DNA of 64,000 nt from an uncultured Pedosphaera sp. GTDB lineage: Bacteria > Verrucomicrobiota > Verrucomicrobiia > Limisphaerales > Pedosphaeraceae. Position numbers and translations under genes: made by a program. Location: contig CAIXFN010000034.1 of assembly GCA_903918755.1 (NCBI GenBank), positions 1 through 64,000 on the forward strand, given 5' to 3'. Under the pieces are notes generated by a model, which was not told where the DNA came from, did not search any database, and saw only the letters and a program-made list of their open reading frames with translations. Of the stretch, positions 25,195-33,335 are shown in pieces (within the stretch, counting starts at the first letter, position 1; every line of letters begins with the position of its first letter).

Positions 25195-25557
25195 TTAAAT
25201 AAATTGCCAATAGAATTCAGTGAGCGCTTTTGCAAAGCGCTGGGAAGGTTGTCGCCCGGCTTTATGCATTTTGTCCAGTTCAAGAAAAATTGCAAAGTTA
25301 TCATGACCGCAGAACAACGCTTCCATGTCTTTCGCCTCCTCCCAAGGCAAATCGTGCCAAACAACCTTGCCAAGCACCTGGGTCCTTCCATAATGCATCC
25401 CCTTGGAACGTACGGCGAGAAATGCAGTGACTTTGGAAACGGCGCCAGTTTCCGTCAGTAGCAAGGCGTTCTTCCCGCTTCTTTGGTCCCGTTCGTGTGT
25501 TCTCGTCGAAGCCCACGATTCACTTCCGCGGGATTCACAAACGGGACACAATGGCAA
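25195..25557 (-). CDS. uncharacterised protein (possible fragment)
   Basis: One minus-strand frame of 120 codons begins at a TTG near 25557 with CPVCESRGS, a potential metal-binding CxxC. It continues with plausible protein sequence (VTAFLAVRSKGMHYGR, VVWHDLPWEEAKDMEALF, ALTEFYWQFI). No family was recognised, no ATG is near the start, and the rest of 25138-25641 holds nothing else. It could be a real small gene or the remnant of one lost when the toxin-antitoxin pair arrived. Confidence 0.35.
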   Translation of the reverse strand: MPLCPVCESRGSESWASTRTHERDQRSGKNALLLTETGAVSKVTAFLAVRSKGMHYGRTQVLGKVVWHDLPWEEAKDMEALFCGHDNFAIFLELDKMHKAGRQPSQRFAKALTEFYWQFI

Positions 25558-25641
25558 AGTGCGAGTTGCTGAAAAGTTTTAACTTGGTGATTATCAATCA
25601 TGCGCGAGTGAAGAAATCGCAGAAACACCCCGCTTAGAATC

Positions 25642-26571
25642 ATGAAAGACGCGACTAACCGCCCCCCCCCGCTGCTGCCGCTGGCGGCGCTGGATGCGCT
25701 GTGGTTTCAGGTAGCCGGCACCCTTTGCAATCTCCGCTGCCGCCATTGTTTTATTTCCTGCGCGCCGGACAACCATACCTTTGGCTTCATGACGCTGACG
25801 CAGGTGCGTCAGCACCTGGCGGAATCGGTGGCCCTCGGCGTGCGGGAGTATTATTTCACCGGCGGCGAGCCCTTTCTGAACCCGGATATTTTCGAAATGC
25901 TGGCAGCCGCCCTCGCCCTGGGGCCCGCCACCGTATTGACGAACGCCACCCGCTTCACCCCGGCCAATGTGGCCCGTTTGGCGGCCCTGCGGGATGCCTC
26001 CTCCTATTCGCTCGAATTGCGGGTCAGCCTGGATGGGTTCACGGCGGAGACGAATGACCCCATCCGGGGTCCGGGCACCTTTGATCAGGCCATGCGGGGC
26101 GTGGAACTACTGGCCGGGGCGGGATTTCTGCCGATTATCACCGCCATGCGCTCCTGGGACCCGCAACAAGATGAGGCGGTCCTGGCGGGATTCCGGGAAC
26201 AACTCACGGCAGCCGGTTGTTCGCGGGTCCGTTTGAAATTGCTCCCGGCACTCCGGTTGGGGGCCGAGGCGAAACGGGACCACGGTTACGGCGAAGACGA
26301 ATTCCTCACCGAGGAGATGTTGATGGGGTATGACCCGCGCCAATTGCTCTGTCACAACAGCCGGATCGTGAGCGACCGGGGTGTCCACGTCTGCCCCATT
26401 TTGATCGACCAACCGGCAGGCTGGCTCGGAGCGACGCTCGCGGAAGGATTGCAACCCGCCCGGCTAAGCCATCCGGCTTGCACCACCTGTTACGCCTACG
26501 GGGCCATTTGCTCGAACGCGGGCGGCCTGGGCTTGGAAACCGCCCGTCCGCCGGGTAACCTGCCGTCATGA
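25642..26571 (+). CDS. radical SAM enzyme of the arsenic-type locus
   Basis: The product is 309 residues with the 4Fe-4S motif CNLRCRHC (Cys29, Cys33, Cys36), the GGEPFLNPDIF SAM-binding loop and further barrel strands (LRVSLDGF). The C-terminal third has additional cysteines (QLLCHN, GVHVCPI, PACTTCYAYGAICSN), a SPASM-like arrangement able to hold an auxiliary cluster. It is not obviously ArsS, whose C-terminal domain is DUF3641-like. The FAD oxidoreductase gene follows with a 4-bp overlap. Substrate unknown; the neighbouring ArsM suggests adenosylation or carbon-arsenic chemistry, which is inference. Confidence 0.85.
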   Translation: MKDATNRPPPLLPLAALDALWFQVAGTLCNLRCRHCFISCAPDNHTFGFMTLTQVRQHLAESVALGVREYYFTGGEPFLNPDIFEMLAAALALGPATVLTNATRFTPANVARLAALRDASSYSLELRVSLDGFTAETNDPIRGPGTFDQAMRGVELLAGAGFLPIITAMRSWDPQQDEAVLAGFREQLTAAGCSRVRLKLLPALRLGAEAKRDHGYGEDEFLTEEMLMGYDPRQLLCHNSRIVSDRGVHVCPILIDQPAGWLGATLAEGLQPARLSHPACTTCYAYGAICSNAGGLGLETARPPGNLPS

Positions 26572-27755
26572 AGATTGCGATCATCGGCGCGGGGCCTATC
26601 GGGGTGGAGGCCGCAGTCGCAGCGCAGGCAGTGGGCCACCAGGTGCGCGTATTTGAACGCGGGCAGATCGCCGACGCCATCCGGCAATGGGGTTGGGTCA
26701 GGATGTTTTCTCCCTTCGGAATGAATTCCTCGCCCCGCGGAATCGCCCGACTCCGCCAATCCGGGGCGGCAGTACCCGAGGCCGCCGATCTGCTCACCGG
26801 GAGGGAATATGTCTCGGGGTATTTGGACCCGCTGGCGAAAACGCTGGGCGACTCGGTTAGTACTGAAACCAGCGTGCTGGCAATCGGGCGCGAGGGTCAG
26901 CTCAAGGGGGAAAATATCGGCGAGCCACAGCGGGGTACTTCGCCGTTCCGATTATTGTTGCGCGAGGGAGCGAGAACCGATCGGGAAAGGATCGAGACCG
27001 CCGACGTGGTGCTGGATTGCACCGGGGTTTTCGGCCAACCGAATCCGCTGGGTACCGGCGGACTGCCCGCCGTGGGCGAGGCGGCGGCGGAGCAGCGAAT
27101 TCTCCGGGGCTTGCCGGACCTGGAGTTGGATTGGCGCGAGGAAGATGACCGTGCCCGTTTCCTGGTGGTCGGCGGCGGATATTCCGCCGCGACCATGATT
27201 TGCGAATTGTTTCGCCGCCAGGCGGGGCGGGCGGGTGGCCGCATCCTCTGGGCCGTCCGCCGGGCGGGGGCGCTCCCCTGCCCGCTCATTACGGACGATT
27301 CATTGCCGGAACGGGACCGGTTGGCCCGAAAAGCGAATGCACTCGTGGCGGACGGCGAGGTCGAACTGATTGCGGGAGCAACGGTCGCGGCCATTGAACG
27401 CACGGGGGGACAACTCAATGTTTCCCTCGCCATCGGAGAAATCCAACGCGTGGTCGCCGTGCATCGTCTCCTCGGCTGTTGTGGTTTCCGGCCGGATCAG
27501 GAGCTGGCCCGGGAATTGCAAACGCAAACCTGCTGGGCCACGGAAGGCACTTATCCGCTGGCGGCCGCCCTGCTCGGGGCGACCGGCGGAGACTGCTTGA
27601 AAGTGCCCACGCCGGGTGCCGCCACCCTCCGCCATCCGGAACCCGGTTACTTTGCCTTGGGCGGCAAGAGCTACGGCCGGACGCCGAATTTTCTCATCAG
27701 GACGGGCCTCCAACAAATCGATTCCCTGCTGGCCCAACTACCCCCGGCCGCATGA
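26568..27755 (+). CDS. FAD/NAD(P)-dependent oxidoreductase
   Basis: This 395-residue flavoprotein has the N-terminal Rossmann motif IAIIGAGPIGVEAA (residues 3-16) and a second dinucleotide motif FLVVGGGYSAATM around 200, as in flavin monooxygenases and thioredoxin-reductase-like proteins. FERG ends the second strand of the FAD site. No redox CxxC was found, so a disulfide reductase is unlikely. It overlaps both neighbours by ATGA, so stoichiometric expression with the radical SAM enzyme and metallophosphoesterase-like protein is expected. A monooxygenase or dehydrogenase step on an organic arsenical is a guess from context. Confidence 0.85.
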   Translation: MKIAIIGAGPIGVEAAVAAQAVGHQVRVFERGQIADAIRQWGWVRMFSPFGMNSSPRGIARLRQSGAAVPEAADLLTGREYVSGYLDPLAKTLGDSVSTETSVLAIGREGQLKGENIGEPQRGTSPFRLLLREGARTDRERIETADVVLDCTGVFGQPNPLGTGGLPAVGEAAAEQRILRGLPDLELDWREEDDRARFLVVGGGYSAATMICELFRRQAGRAGGRILWAVRRAGALPCPLITDDSLPERDRLARKANALVADGEVELIAGATVAAIERTGGQLNVSLAIGEIQRVVAVHRLLGCCGFRPDQELARELQTQTCWATEGTYPLAAALLGATGGDCLKVPTPGAATLRHPEPGYFALGGKSYGRTPNFLIRTGLQQIDSLLAQLPPAA

Positions 27756-28543
27756 TTCAGGAACGGATGGCAGTATTTGGCGGGGTGTATAGCAACCATG
27801 TTGCTTTGGCGGCGTTGTTGGCGGACGTCCGGCAGCGCGGCATGAGCCAGTTGTACTGCCTGGGCGACCTCGGGGCGTTCGGCCCGCACCCAAATCGAGT
27901 GTTTCCGCTCCTCCGGGCGGCACAAGTGGCCGTGGTGCAGGGCAACTACGACCATTCCCTCGGCCACGGGTTGCCAGACTGCCGCTGCGGCTACACCGAT
28001 GCGCGGGACAATTACTTCGCCCGACTTTCCTACGCCTACACCTTTCACAACACCTCCGCCGAGAACAAGCGCTGGTTGAAGGACTTGCCGCCCGAAAGGC
28101 GCCTGACGTTCGCCGGACGCCAGGTCCTCTTGTGCCATGGTTCTCCCCGGCAAACGAACGAGTTTCTTTGGGAGTCCACCACTTCCAATGCCTTTCTGGA
28201 GCGGTTATTTCGCGACTCCGGCGTGGACGTGATCGTGGCCACCCACACCGGCCTGCCGTGGCACCGTGAACTCCCCGGGGGCCGTCATTTCATCAATTGC
28301 GGCGCCATTGGACGCCCCGCGAATGACGGCCGGACGGCGGTCTGGTATGCCGTCCTTAGCGCGGTGGCTGGAGGCAGGTTGGAGGTGGAAATCGTGCCCC
28401 TGGAATACGATTACCGCCAACTCGCGGCGGAAATGCGCGCCGAACAATTGCCGGAGGAATTCGTGACGACCATCGAAACCGGCTGGTGGACCACGTGTCT
28501 CGAGATTCTGCCGGCCAGGGAACGGGCCCGGGGAAAGTATTGA
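27752..28543 (+). CDS. metallophosphoesterase-like protein with altered first motif
   Basis: The product is 263 residues and follows the calcineurin-like phosphoesterase plan: LYCLGDLGAFGPHPN (GD motif), VVQGNYDHSL (GN motif), LLCHGSPR and VIVATHTGLPW (GH/TxTG motifs). The first motif, normally D-x-H, reads VFGGVYSNHVAL: both the Asp and the His are replaced. The dimetal site would therefore be incomplete unless other residues substitute. The protein ends the three-gene arm and starts in an ATGA overlap. Phosphatase activity on a nucleotide or sugar phosphate is possible but unproven. Confidence 0.82.
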   Translation: MIQERMAVFGGVYSNHVALAALLADVRQRGMSQLYCLGDLGAFGPHPNRVFPLLRAAQVAVVQGNYDHSLGHGLPDCRCGYTDARDNYFARLSYAYTFHNTSAENKRWLKDLPPERRLTFAGRQVLLCHGSPRQTNEFLWESTTSNAFLERLFRDSGVDVIVATHTGLPWHRELPGGRHFINCGAIGRPANDGRTAVWYAVLSAVAGGRLEVEIVPLEYDYRQLAAEMRAEQLPEEFVTTIETGWWTTCLEILPARERARGKY

Positions 28544-28661
28544 TTCCCGCCCGGCCAGTCCCTTCGCCCGCGCCAAAACCCGGGCTTGACCAAACCACCC
28601 GGAAATCGGGATGCTGCCCGCGGACAAAAACCAGGAATTCATCATCAATCTAAGGAAACCC

Positions 28662-29540
28662 ATGTTCTTCCGGAAAATCTGGCTGCTGGCCTGCCTCGGT
28701 CTCAACCTGACGGTGTGCGTCGTGCGGGCGGATGACACCAACGCCCCCACGGGCCCCAAAATCGACTGGATCGTTGGTCCGGCCAAAGCCAGTCTGAAAG
28801 ACGTCGCCGAATTGCAGGTGCCGGAAGGCTTCCGCCTGGCGAATCCCAAGGACACGCGGGCGCTCCTGGAACGGATGGGCAATCCCACCAGCGGGGCCGA
28901 ACTCGGTTTTCTGATCCCCGATTCCAAAGACTGGTTTGTAGTGTTCGAGTTCCGCCCCACAGGATATATCAAGGATGACGACAAGGATAAATTGGATGCC
29001 GACGCCATGTTGAAATCCATCCGCGAAGGCACCGAGCAGGCCAACGAACGACGCCGGAAGATGGGCGCGCCCGAACTCCACGTGACCGGCTGGTCGCAAC
29101 CGCCCAAGTATAATCCGGAAACGCACAATCTGGAATGGGCCGTCAGCGCCGAAAGCGAAGGTACGCCCGTGGTCAATTACAACACCCGCATCCTGGGCCG
29201 CAAAGGCGTGATGGAAGTCAACCTGGTCGTGGAGCCGGACAAGCTGGCGGCCACCATGCCGGCCTATAAGGCCGCGCTCAAAAACTACGACTTTAAATCC
29301 GGGGAAAAATATGCGGAATACCGCGCGGGCGACAAGGTGGCCAAGTACGGTCTGGCGGCGCTCGTCACCGGCGGCGCGGCGGTGGTGGCGGTCAAAACCG
29401 GGCTGTTTGCAGGCCTGATTCTGTTCCTGAAAAAAGGCTGGAAACTGGTGGCGGTGGGCATTGCCGCGTGCGTCAGTTTCATCAAGAAGCTGTTCACCGG
29501 CAAGTCGTCGGCGCCGAAAAATCCCACTCCTGAAGAATAG
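28662..29540 (+). CDS. DUF2167 membrane-anchored protein
   Basis: This is a 292-residue protein with a signal peptide (IWLLACLGLNLTVCVVRA). It matches DUF2167: AELQVPEGFRLANPKDTRAL, then FVVFEFRPTGYIKDDDKDKL, and GWSQPPKYNPETHNLEWAV. C-terminal transmembrane segments (LAALVTGGAAVVAVKTGLFA, WKLVAVGIAACVSFI) anchor it. The function of DUF2167 is unknown. The ATG at 28662 has a good ribosome site (AAGGAA, 6 bp spacing), unusual in this window, and directly precedes the signal. Confidence 0.88.
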   Translation: MFFRKIWLLACLGLNLTVCVVRADDTNAPTGPKIDWIVGPAKASLKDVAELQVPEGFRLANPKDTRALLERMGNPTSGAELGFLIPDSKDWFVVFEFRPTGYIKDDDKDKLDADAMLKSIREGTEQANERRRKMGAPELHVTGWSQPPKYNPETHNLEWAVSAESEGTPVVNYNTRILGRKGVMEVNLVVEPDKLAATMPAYKAALKNYDFKSGEKYAEYRAGDKVAKYGLAALVTGGAAVVAVKTGLFAGLILFLKKGWKLVAVGIAACVSFIKKLFTGKSSAPKNPTPEE

Positions 29541-29570
29541 GCCCTTCCACGACGAATTCCGCTGCCTGGC

Positions 29571-30731
29571 ATGAGTGAATTGCAATTGATGGTGCTCGTG
29601 CTGGCGGTGATTTACGGCTGGGAATGCCTGGCCTGGCTCCGCCGCGGCGGCGTTGCTTTCCGGAAGGATTGGCGCGGCCATTGGCGCCTGGCACATCCCG
29701 CGGCCGTCCTCGGCAACCAGACCGGCGGCGTGGTGGTGGCCCAACCGCTGCCACCGCTGGGTTATCTCGTCACCGCCTACCAAAGCCCGCTCTCCTTCTC
29801 CCCGGACGGGGTCTTTTCCTATGTGGCCCAGTGCGTCAACCCGGGTTGGCGTCCGCCCCAAGCCGCCCGTTATTTCAGCTTCGCCGAAATCAAGACCATC
29901 ACCGTCGTCAACCGGCAGGTGCGACTAAACAACACCCTCCTCTTGTCCGCCGCCTCGGTTTATCAAGCCGAGCATCTGGCGGGGCAGTTGCGCCAACTCC
30001 TGCCCCTGGACCCGGCCCGGCGCGCGAATGCCATCCGTGCCTTGCAGCGCGACAGCCTGGACACCAAGGCGATACAACGAAGGTGGGAAGCTTTTCTCGT
30101 CACCGGCAACCGCTTGCGTTGGCTGGCCAATGGACTCCTGGCCTACTTGTTCGTGCTGGCCCCGGCCGGGTTCTGGTATTTCGGGTTCGTCCGTGGCTGG
30201 CTGCCCCTGCTGTTGGGATTGCTGGCTTTCACCATCACGAACACCGTGCTGTTCCATCGCGCCCACCGCCGGTTGTATCCGGAAGCGGACGATGACCGGT
30301 TGACTCAGGATTGCCTGATCCTCCTGGCACCCGCCACTTCGGCCCGTTCCCACGACGCCCTGGCCCGTCACTTGTTGGAGCCGTTTCATCCCCTGGCCGT
30401 GGCGCAACTCTTCCTGCCGGTCGCCGAGTTCCGCACCTTTGCCCGGCGGGTGGTGCTGGAATTGCGCCACCCCTGCCTGCCGGTTTGTCCTGCCACCGCG
30501 CCGGCCAGGGCGGCCGCCGCGGAGGTTTGGTCCCGGACTGCCTGGCTGACCGAGGTTGAGGCCTTCGTCGCGAAACACGGAATCAGCCTGCCGGAGCTGC
30601 TCCGCCCTCCGGAGCGAACCGAACCGGGAGTGCAGTCCTACTGTCCCCGTTGCGAAGCCCAATTCACCGCCGCGACCGGCGAATGCACCGACTGCGGCGG
30701 CCTGCCGCTGGTTCGCTTCCCGGGGGCTTGA
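29571..30731 (+). CDS. membrane protein with C-terminal zinc ribbon
   Basis: The product is 386 residues with an N-terminal helix (LQLMVLVLAVIYGWECLAW) and a central pair of helices (LLAYLFVLAPAGFWYFGFV, LPLLLGLLAFTITNTVLF). It ends in a zinc ribbon, YCPRCEAQFTAATGECTDCG, with four cysteines. No named family was recognised. It starts 30 bp after the DUF2167 gene and ends 29 bp before the HtrA-like protease, so the three probably form one transcript for an envelope function. Confidence 0.75.
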   Translation: MSELQLMVLVLAVIYGWECLAWLRRGGVAFRKDWRGHWRLAHPAAVLGNQTGGVVVAQPLPPLGYLVTAYQSPLSFSPDGVFSYVAQCVNPGWRPPQAARYFSFAEIKTITVVNRQVRLNNTLLLSAASVYQAEHLAGQLRQLLPLDPARRANAIRALQRDSLDTKAIQRRWEAFLVTGNRLRWLANGLLAYLFVLAPAGFWYFGFVRGWLPLLLGLLAFTITNTVLFHRAHRRLYPEADDDRLTQDCLILLAPATSARSHDALARHLLEPFHPLAVAQLFLPVAEFRTFARRVVLELRHPCLPVCPATAPARAAAAEVWSRTAWLTEVEAFVAKHGISLPELLRPPERTEPGVQSYCPRCEAQFTAATGECTDCGGLPLVRFPGA

Positions 30732-30760
30732 GAAATTGTCCCGCCATCGTATTTTGGCGG

Positions 30761-31756
30761 ATGAGTTATTATGAATTGTTGAGTCACCAGAAGGCCGAGG
30801 TTCCGGCAGTTCGGCCGGCACCCGTGGCTAACGACACGGAATTGCTCGACGCCTATTCGACCGCCGTCACGCAGGCGGTGGGCCACGCCGGCCCTTCGGT
30901 GCTGCATGTACGGGCGCACCAAAACGGTCGCCGCAGTGGCAGCGGCTCAGGCTTCCTGATTTCTCCGGACGGATTTGTGGTCACCAACAGTCACGTGGTC
31001 AACGGGGCCAGCCGGCTGACGGTCCAAACCAGTGACGCCCGGGAGTCCGCCGCCGAGTTGGTGGGGGACGATCCCGACACCGACTTGGCCGTCCTGCGCA
31101 TCAACCTGCCCGGGTTGCAGCATGTCAAGTTTGCCCCGGCGCCGCAGATTCGCGTGGGCCAGATCGCCATCGCCATTGGCAATCCCCTGGGCTTCGACCA
31201 CACCGTCACCGCCGGCATCGTCAGCGCGTTGGGACGCACGTTTCCCTCGCGCAATGGCCGGCTGATCGACAACGTGATCCAAACCGACGCCCCGTTGAAT
31301 CCCGGCAATTCCGGCGGACCGCTCATCAACACCCGCGGCGAAGTGCTGGGGGTAAACACGGCCATGATCCCTGCGGCGCAAGGCATCTGTTTCGCCATCG
31401 GCAGTCAGACCGCCGAGTTCATCGCCAGCTGGCTGATCCGCGACGGCCGCATCCGCCGGGGACATCTGGGCGTGGTGGCCCAGGAAGTGACCATCCACGA
31501 GCGCGTGGCGCGGTTTCACAAATTGCGCCAACGCTCCGGCGCCCTGGTGCTGGAAGTCGCCCCGGCCTCCGCCGCCGCCGCCGCGGGAGTCCTGGCGGAT
31601 GATTTGATCGTCTGGTTCAACCATGAGGAAGTGCGAACGACCCACGATCTGCATCGATTACTGGTGGGCGACAACATCCAGCGCCGCTCCCGGATCACCG
31701 TGCTGCGCCGGAACGAATTGCTGCACCTCTGGATCACTCCGACCGAGCGGGCCTGA
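30761..31756 (+). CDS. HtrA/DegP-like trypsin-type serine protease with PDZ domain
   Basis: The protein is 331 residues with the full trypsin triad: His in TNSHVV, Asp in DTDLAVLRI and Ser in PGNSGGPL. One PDZ domain follows (VTIHERVARFHK to RSRITVLRRNELLHLWI). It lacks a recognisable signal peptide or N-terminal helix (MSYYELLSHQKAEVPAVRPA), which is unusual for HtrA and suggests cytoplasmic location or another export route. Its last 120 codon-bases are repeated in degraded form at 33213-33335. Confidence 0.92.
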   Translation: MSYYELLSHQKAEVPAVRPAPVANDTELLDAYSTAVTQAVGHAGPSVLHVRAHQNGRRSGSGSGFLISPDGFVVTNSHVVNGASRLTVQTSDARESAAELVGDDPDTDLAVLRINLPGLQHVKFAPAPQIRVGQIAIAIGNPLGFDHTVTAGIVSALGRTFPSRNGRLIDNVIQTDAPLNPGNSGGPLINTRGEVLGVNTAMIPAAQGICFAIGSQTAEFIASWLIRDGRIRRGHLGVVAQEVTIHERVARFHKLRQRSGALVLEVAPASAAAAAGVLADDLIVWFNHEEVRTTHDLHRLLVGDNIQRRSRITVLRRNELLHLWITPTERA

Positions 31757-31775
31757 GGCCGGCCGGTGGGGAGGC

Positions 31776-31888
31776 ACAGCCAATCGCGCATTACCATCGG
31801 CAATGGACACCACTACAGCAGCACGGAGCTTGCCGTCGTATCCAAAGTCAACGATCCAGACTTCACCGGGCTGTGGGCTTGCCTTCAT
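31776..31888 (-). pseudogene. truncated MazF/PemK-type toxin remnant
   Basis: From the ATG at 31888 the minus strand encodes the N-terminus of a MazF-type endoribonuclease, PQPGEVWIVDFGYDGKLR then AAVVVSIADGNARLAV. At about residue 35 the reading runs into DNA following the HtrA gene and loses similarity. MazF proteins are about 110 residues, so two thirds are missing and it should be inactive. It overlaps the antitoxin gene's 3' end, the normal toxin-antitoxin order. Confidence 0.75.
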
Positions 31889-32114
31889 CCAACTCGTCCC
31901 AGAGCTCCACTCGGCGCCGCGCCGGACCAAGCACCTCGTCCTCGGGAGCATCCGCGTGCAGCGGGAAGGGAATTCGTCGCCGTTTCACCAATTGTTTGAA
32001 CAAGAGCCGCACAATCTCGCCGGGGGTTGTCCCGATCTCGTCCGCCACCTTGGTCGCCTCCTGATAAAGACTCCGGTCGATCCGGCAACGAAACATTTGG
32101 GAACGCTCTCTCAT
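31863..32114 (-). CDS. RelB/DinJ-type ribbon-helix-helix antitoxin
   Basis: This 83-residue protein has a ribbon-helix-helix start (SQMFRCRIDRSLYQEATKVA), the conserved helix-turn-helix segment EIGTTPGEIVRLLFKQLVK typical of RelB/DinJ, and an acidic C-terminal tail for toxin binding. Its 3' end overlaps the start of the truncated MazF remnant, so it is an orphan antitoxin. It lies inside the island bounded by the duplicated HtrA 3' ends. Confidence 0.85.
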   Translation of the reverse strand: MRERSQMFRCRIDRSLYQEATKVADEIGTTPGEIVRLLFKQLVKRRRIPFPLHADAPEDEVLGPARRRVELWDELDEGKPTAR

Positions 32115-32487
32115 GCCTAAATTGTACCTTTGACAAGCCGGGGAGTCGAGGCCGATGGACCAGCCACAGGACTCCTGAGCAAGCGCCTCTTCGTAATACC
32201 AGCCCCCAACGTGTCGGGGTAGCGCACGGATAGTCCGTAGCGCCCGACTAGTCGTTTTTTGGGAATACTTCTCGGGATCCCGGTTAAACCACCAGTGCAT
32301 TTGTGGAGGCGGGGTCTTTGCACACGAATAGCGCCGCCTACAGCATCAACCTTACTATCCAAAACCCACCGGTCGCGTCGCCCGAAACAAACCAACCAAT
32401 CGCAGTCTCCTGCGCAGCAAAAAGCACTGTAATTTTTGGCGGTCTTTTCATATGGGCGAGCCGTTCCCAAAATCGCATACAGTTAGT
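32115..32487. other. gene-free stretch with a palindrome
   Basis: No supported gene was found here. A near-perfect hairpin lies at 32222-32243: GCGCACGGA, loop TAG, TCCGTAGCGC with one bulged base. No T run follows, so it looks more like a dispersed palindromic element than a terminator. Confidence 0.35.
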
Positions 32488-32919
32488 TCAGTGGCCATCG
32501 CTTATGCGAACAGCGCCGGCGGGAACTGTAGGCTTCGGTCCACCTGGAGAAACACCCTCTTTGGCTACACCATTGTAAATTTTCATAACTTTCCCGGAGG
32601 TATTGAAGTCAACTTCGTAATAATTACTACCGATATTTAGAGAAAACAGTACCACACACGGGGACCTTGAACTCCCTAGACTTATGTTGATTGCGCAAGA
32701 ATAGGCCTCACTCACCTCAAATCCGCGTTCTTTCAGCGCCTTTCTAGCCCTGTTTTCTATTTCTCGAACGCTCAGCACTTCGCGGTTACCAAAAAAGACA
32801 CCGACTTCCGCGCTGCGGGTCGGTAAAACAGTGGTCCGGTTCGTATTGGGGGTTTGCTGACCGATTGCCACAAAACTTAGGCAAATCAGGGCGGTGGTCA
32901 TTAGATTTGTTTTTGTCAT
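32488..32919 (-). CDS. secreted protein of unknown function
   Basis: The product is 143 residues with a signal peptide (LMTTALICLSFVAIGQQT). The mature domain contains REIENRARKALKERGFEVSE and SCAINISLGSSRSPCVVLFS, a layout of one helix and several strands with two cysteines that could pair. No family recognised. Its codon use and lower GC differ from the flanking operons, consistent with the surrounding island being acquired or decaying. Confidence 0.6.
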   Translation of the reverse strand: MTKTNLMTTALICLSFVAIGQQTPNTNRTTVLPTRSAEVGVFFGNREVLSVREIENRARKALKERGFEVSEAYSCAINISLGSSRSPCVVLFSLNIGSNYYEVDFNTSGKVMKIYNGVAKEGVSPGGPKPTVPAGAVRISDGH

Positions 32920-33212
32920 AGCAATAACTCGCTATTGTGGGCAATTGGTTAAAGCCGCAGCCAAGCTATTCGCTGCTGCAGCTAGGGGTGCGAAAAAGGG
33001 TCTGTTAAGGTTACCAGCATATCCATTTGGCCGCTTTCTGAACTGTCATATAAGGAACCTCTGATCGCCGGCGCGGCCCCAGCACAATCGTTTTGCCATC
33101 CACTCCAAAAGCCCCGCTTGCGAGCCAACTCCAAAATCTGCCAGACTTGGAAGTCAAGTCAACCGCCATATTCGTTTCACAACTACTCACGCCTTTTGGC
33201 AGCAACAGCCAG
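32920..33212. other. gene-poor segment with a possible minus-strand fragment
   Basis: On the minus strand about 35 codons read GVDGKTIVLGPRRRSEVPYM then TVQKAAKWICW before a stop near 33011. They look protein-like but continue upstream into the antisense of the HtrA repeat. No family was recognised and nothing else is supported here. Confidence 0.25.
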
Positions 33213-33335
33213 GCGGATGACCTGATCGTCAGGTTCAACCACGAAGAGGTGCGCACAACCCACGATCACCACCGGTTGTTGGTGGGCGACAACATCCAGC
33301 GCCGCTCACGGATCACCCCGACCGGGCGAGCCTGA
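33213..33335 (+). pseudogene. degraded copy of the HtrA PDZ C-terminus
   Basis: The segment encodes ADDLIVRFNHEEVRTTHDHH, LLVGDNIQRRSRIT and then PTGRA. This aligns base by base with the HtrA 3' end at 31598-31756 at roughly four in five positions. A 39-bp segment encoding VLRRNELLHLWIT is missing, apparently by deletion between short GATCAC repeats. The bases after the stop also match (GCCGGCC-rich). The protease domain is absent, so it is a remnant of a tandem or displaced duplicate. Confidence 0.85.
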
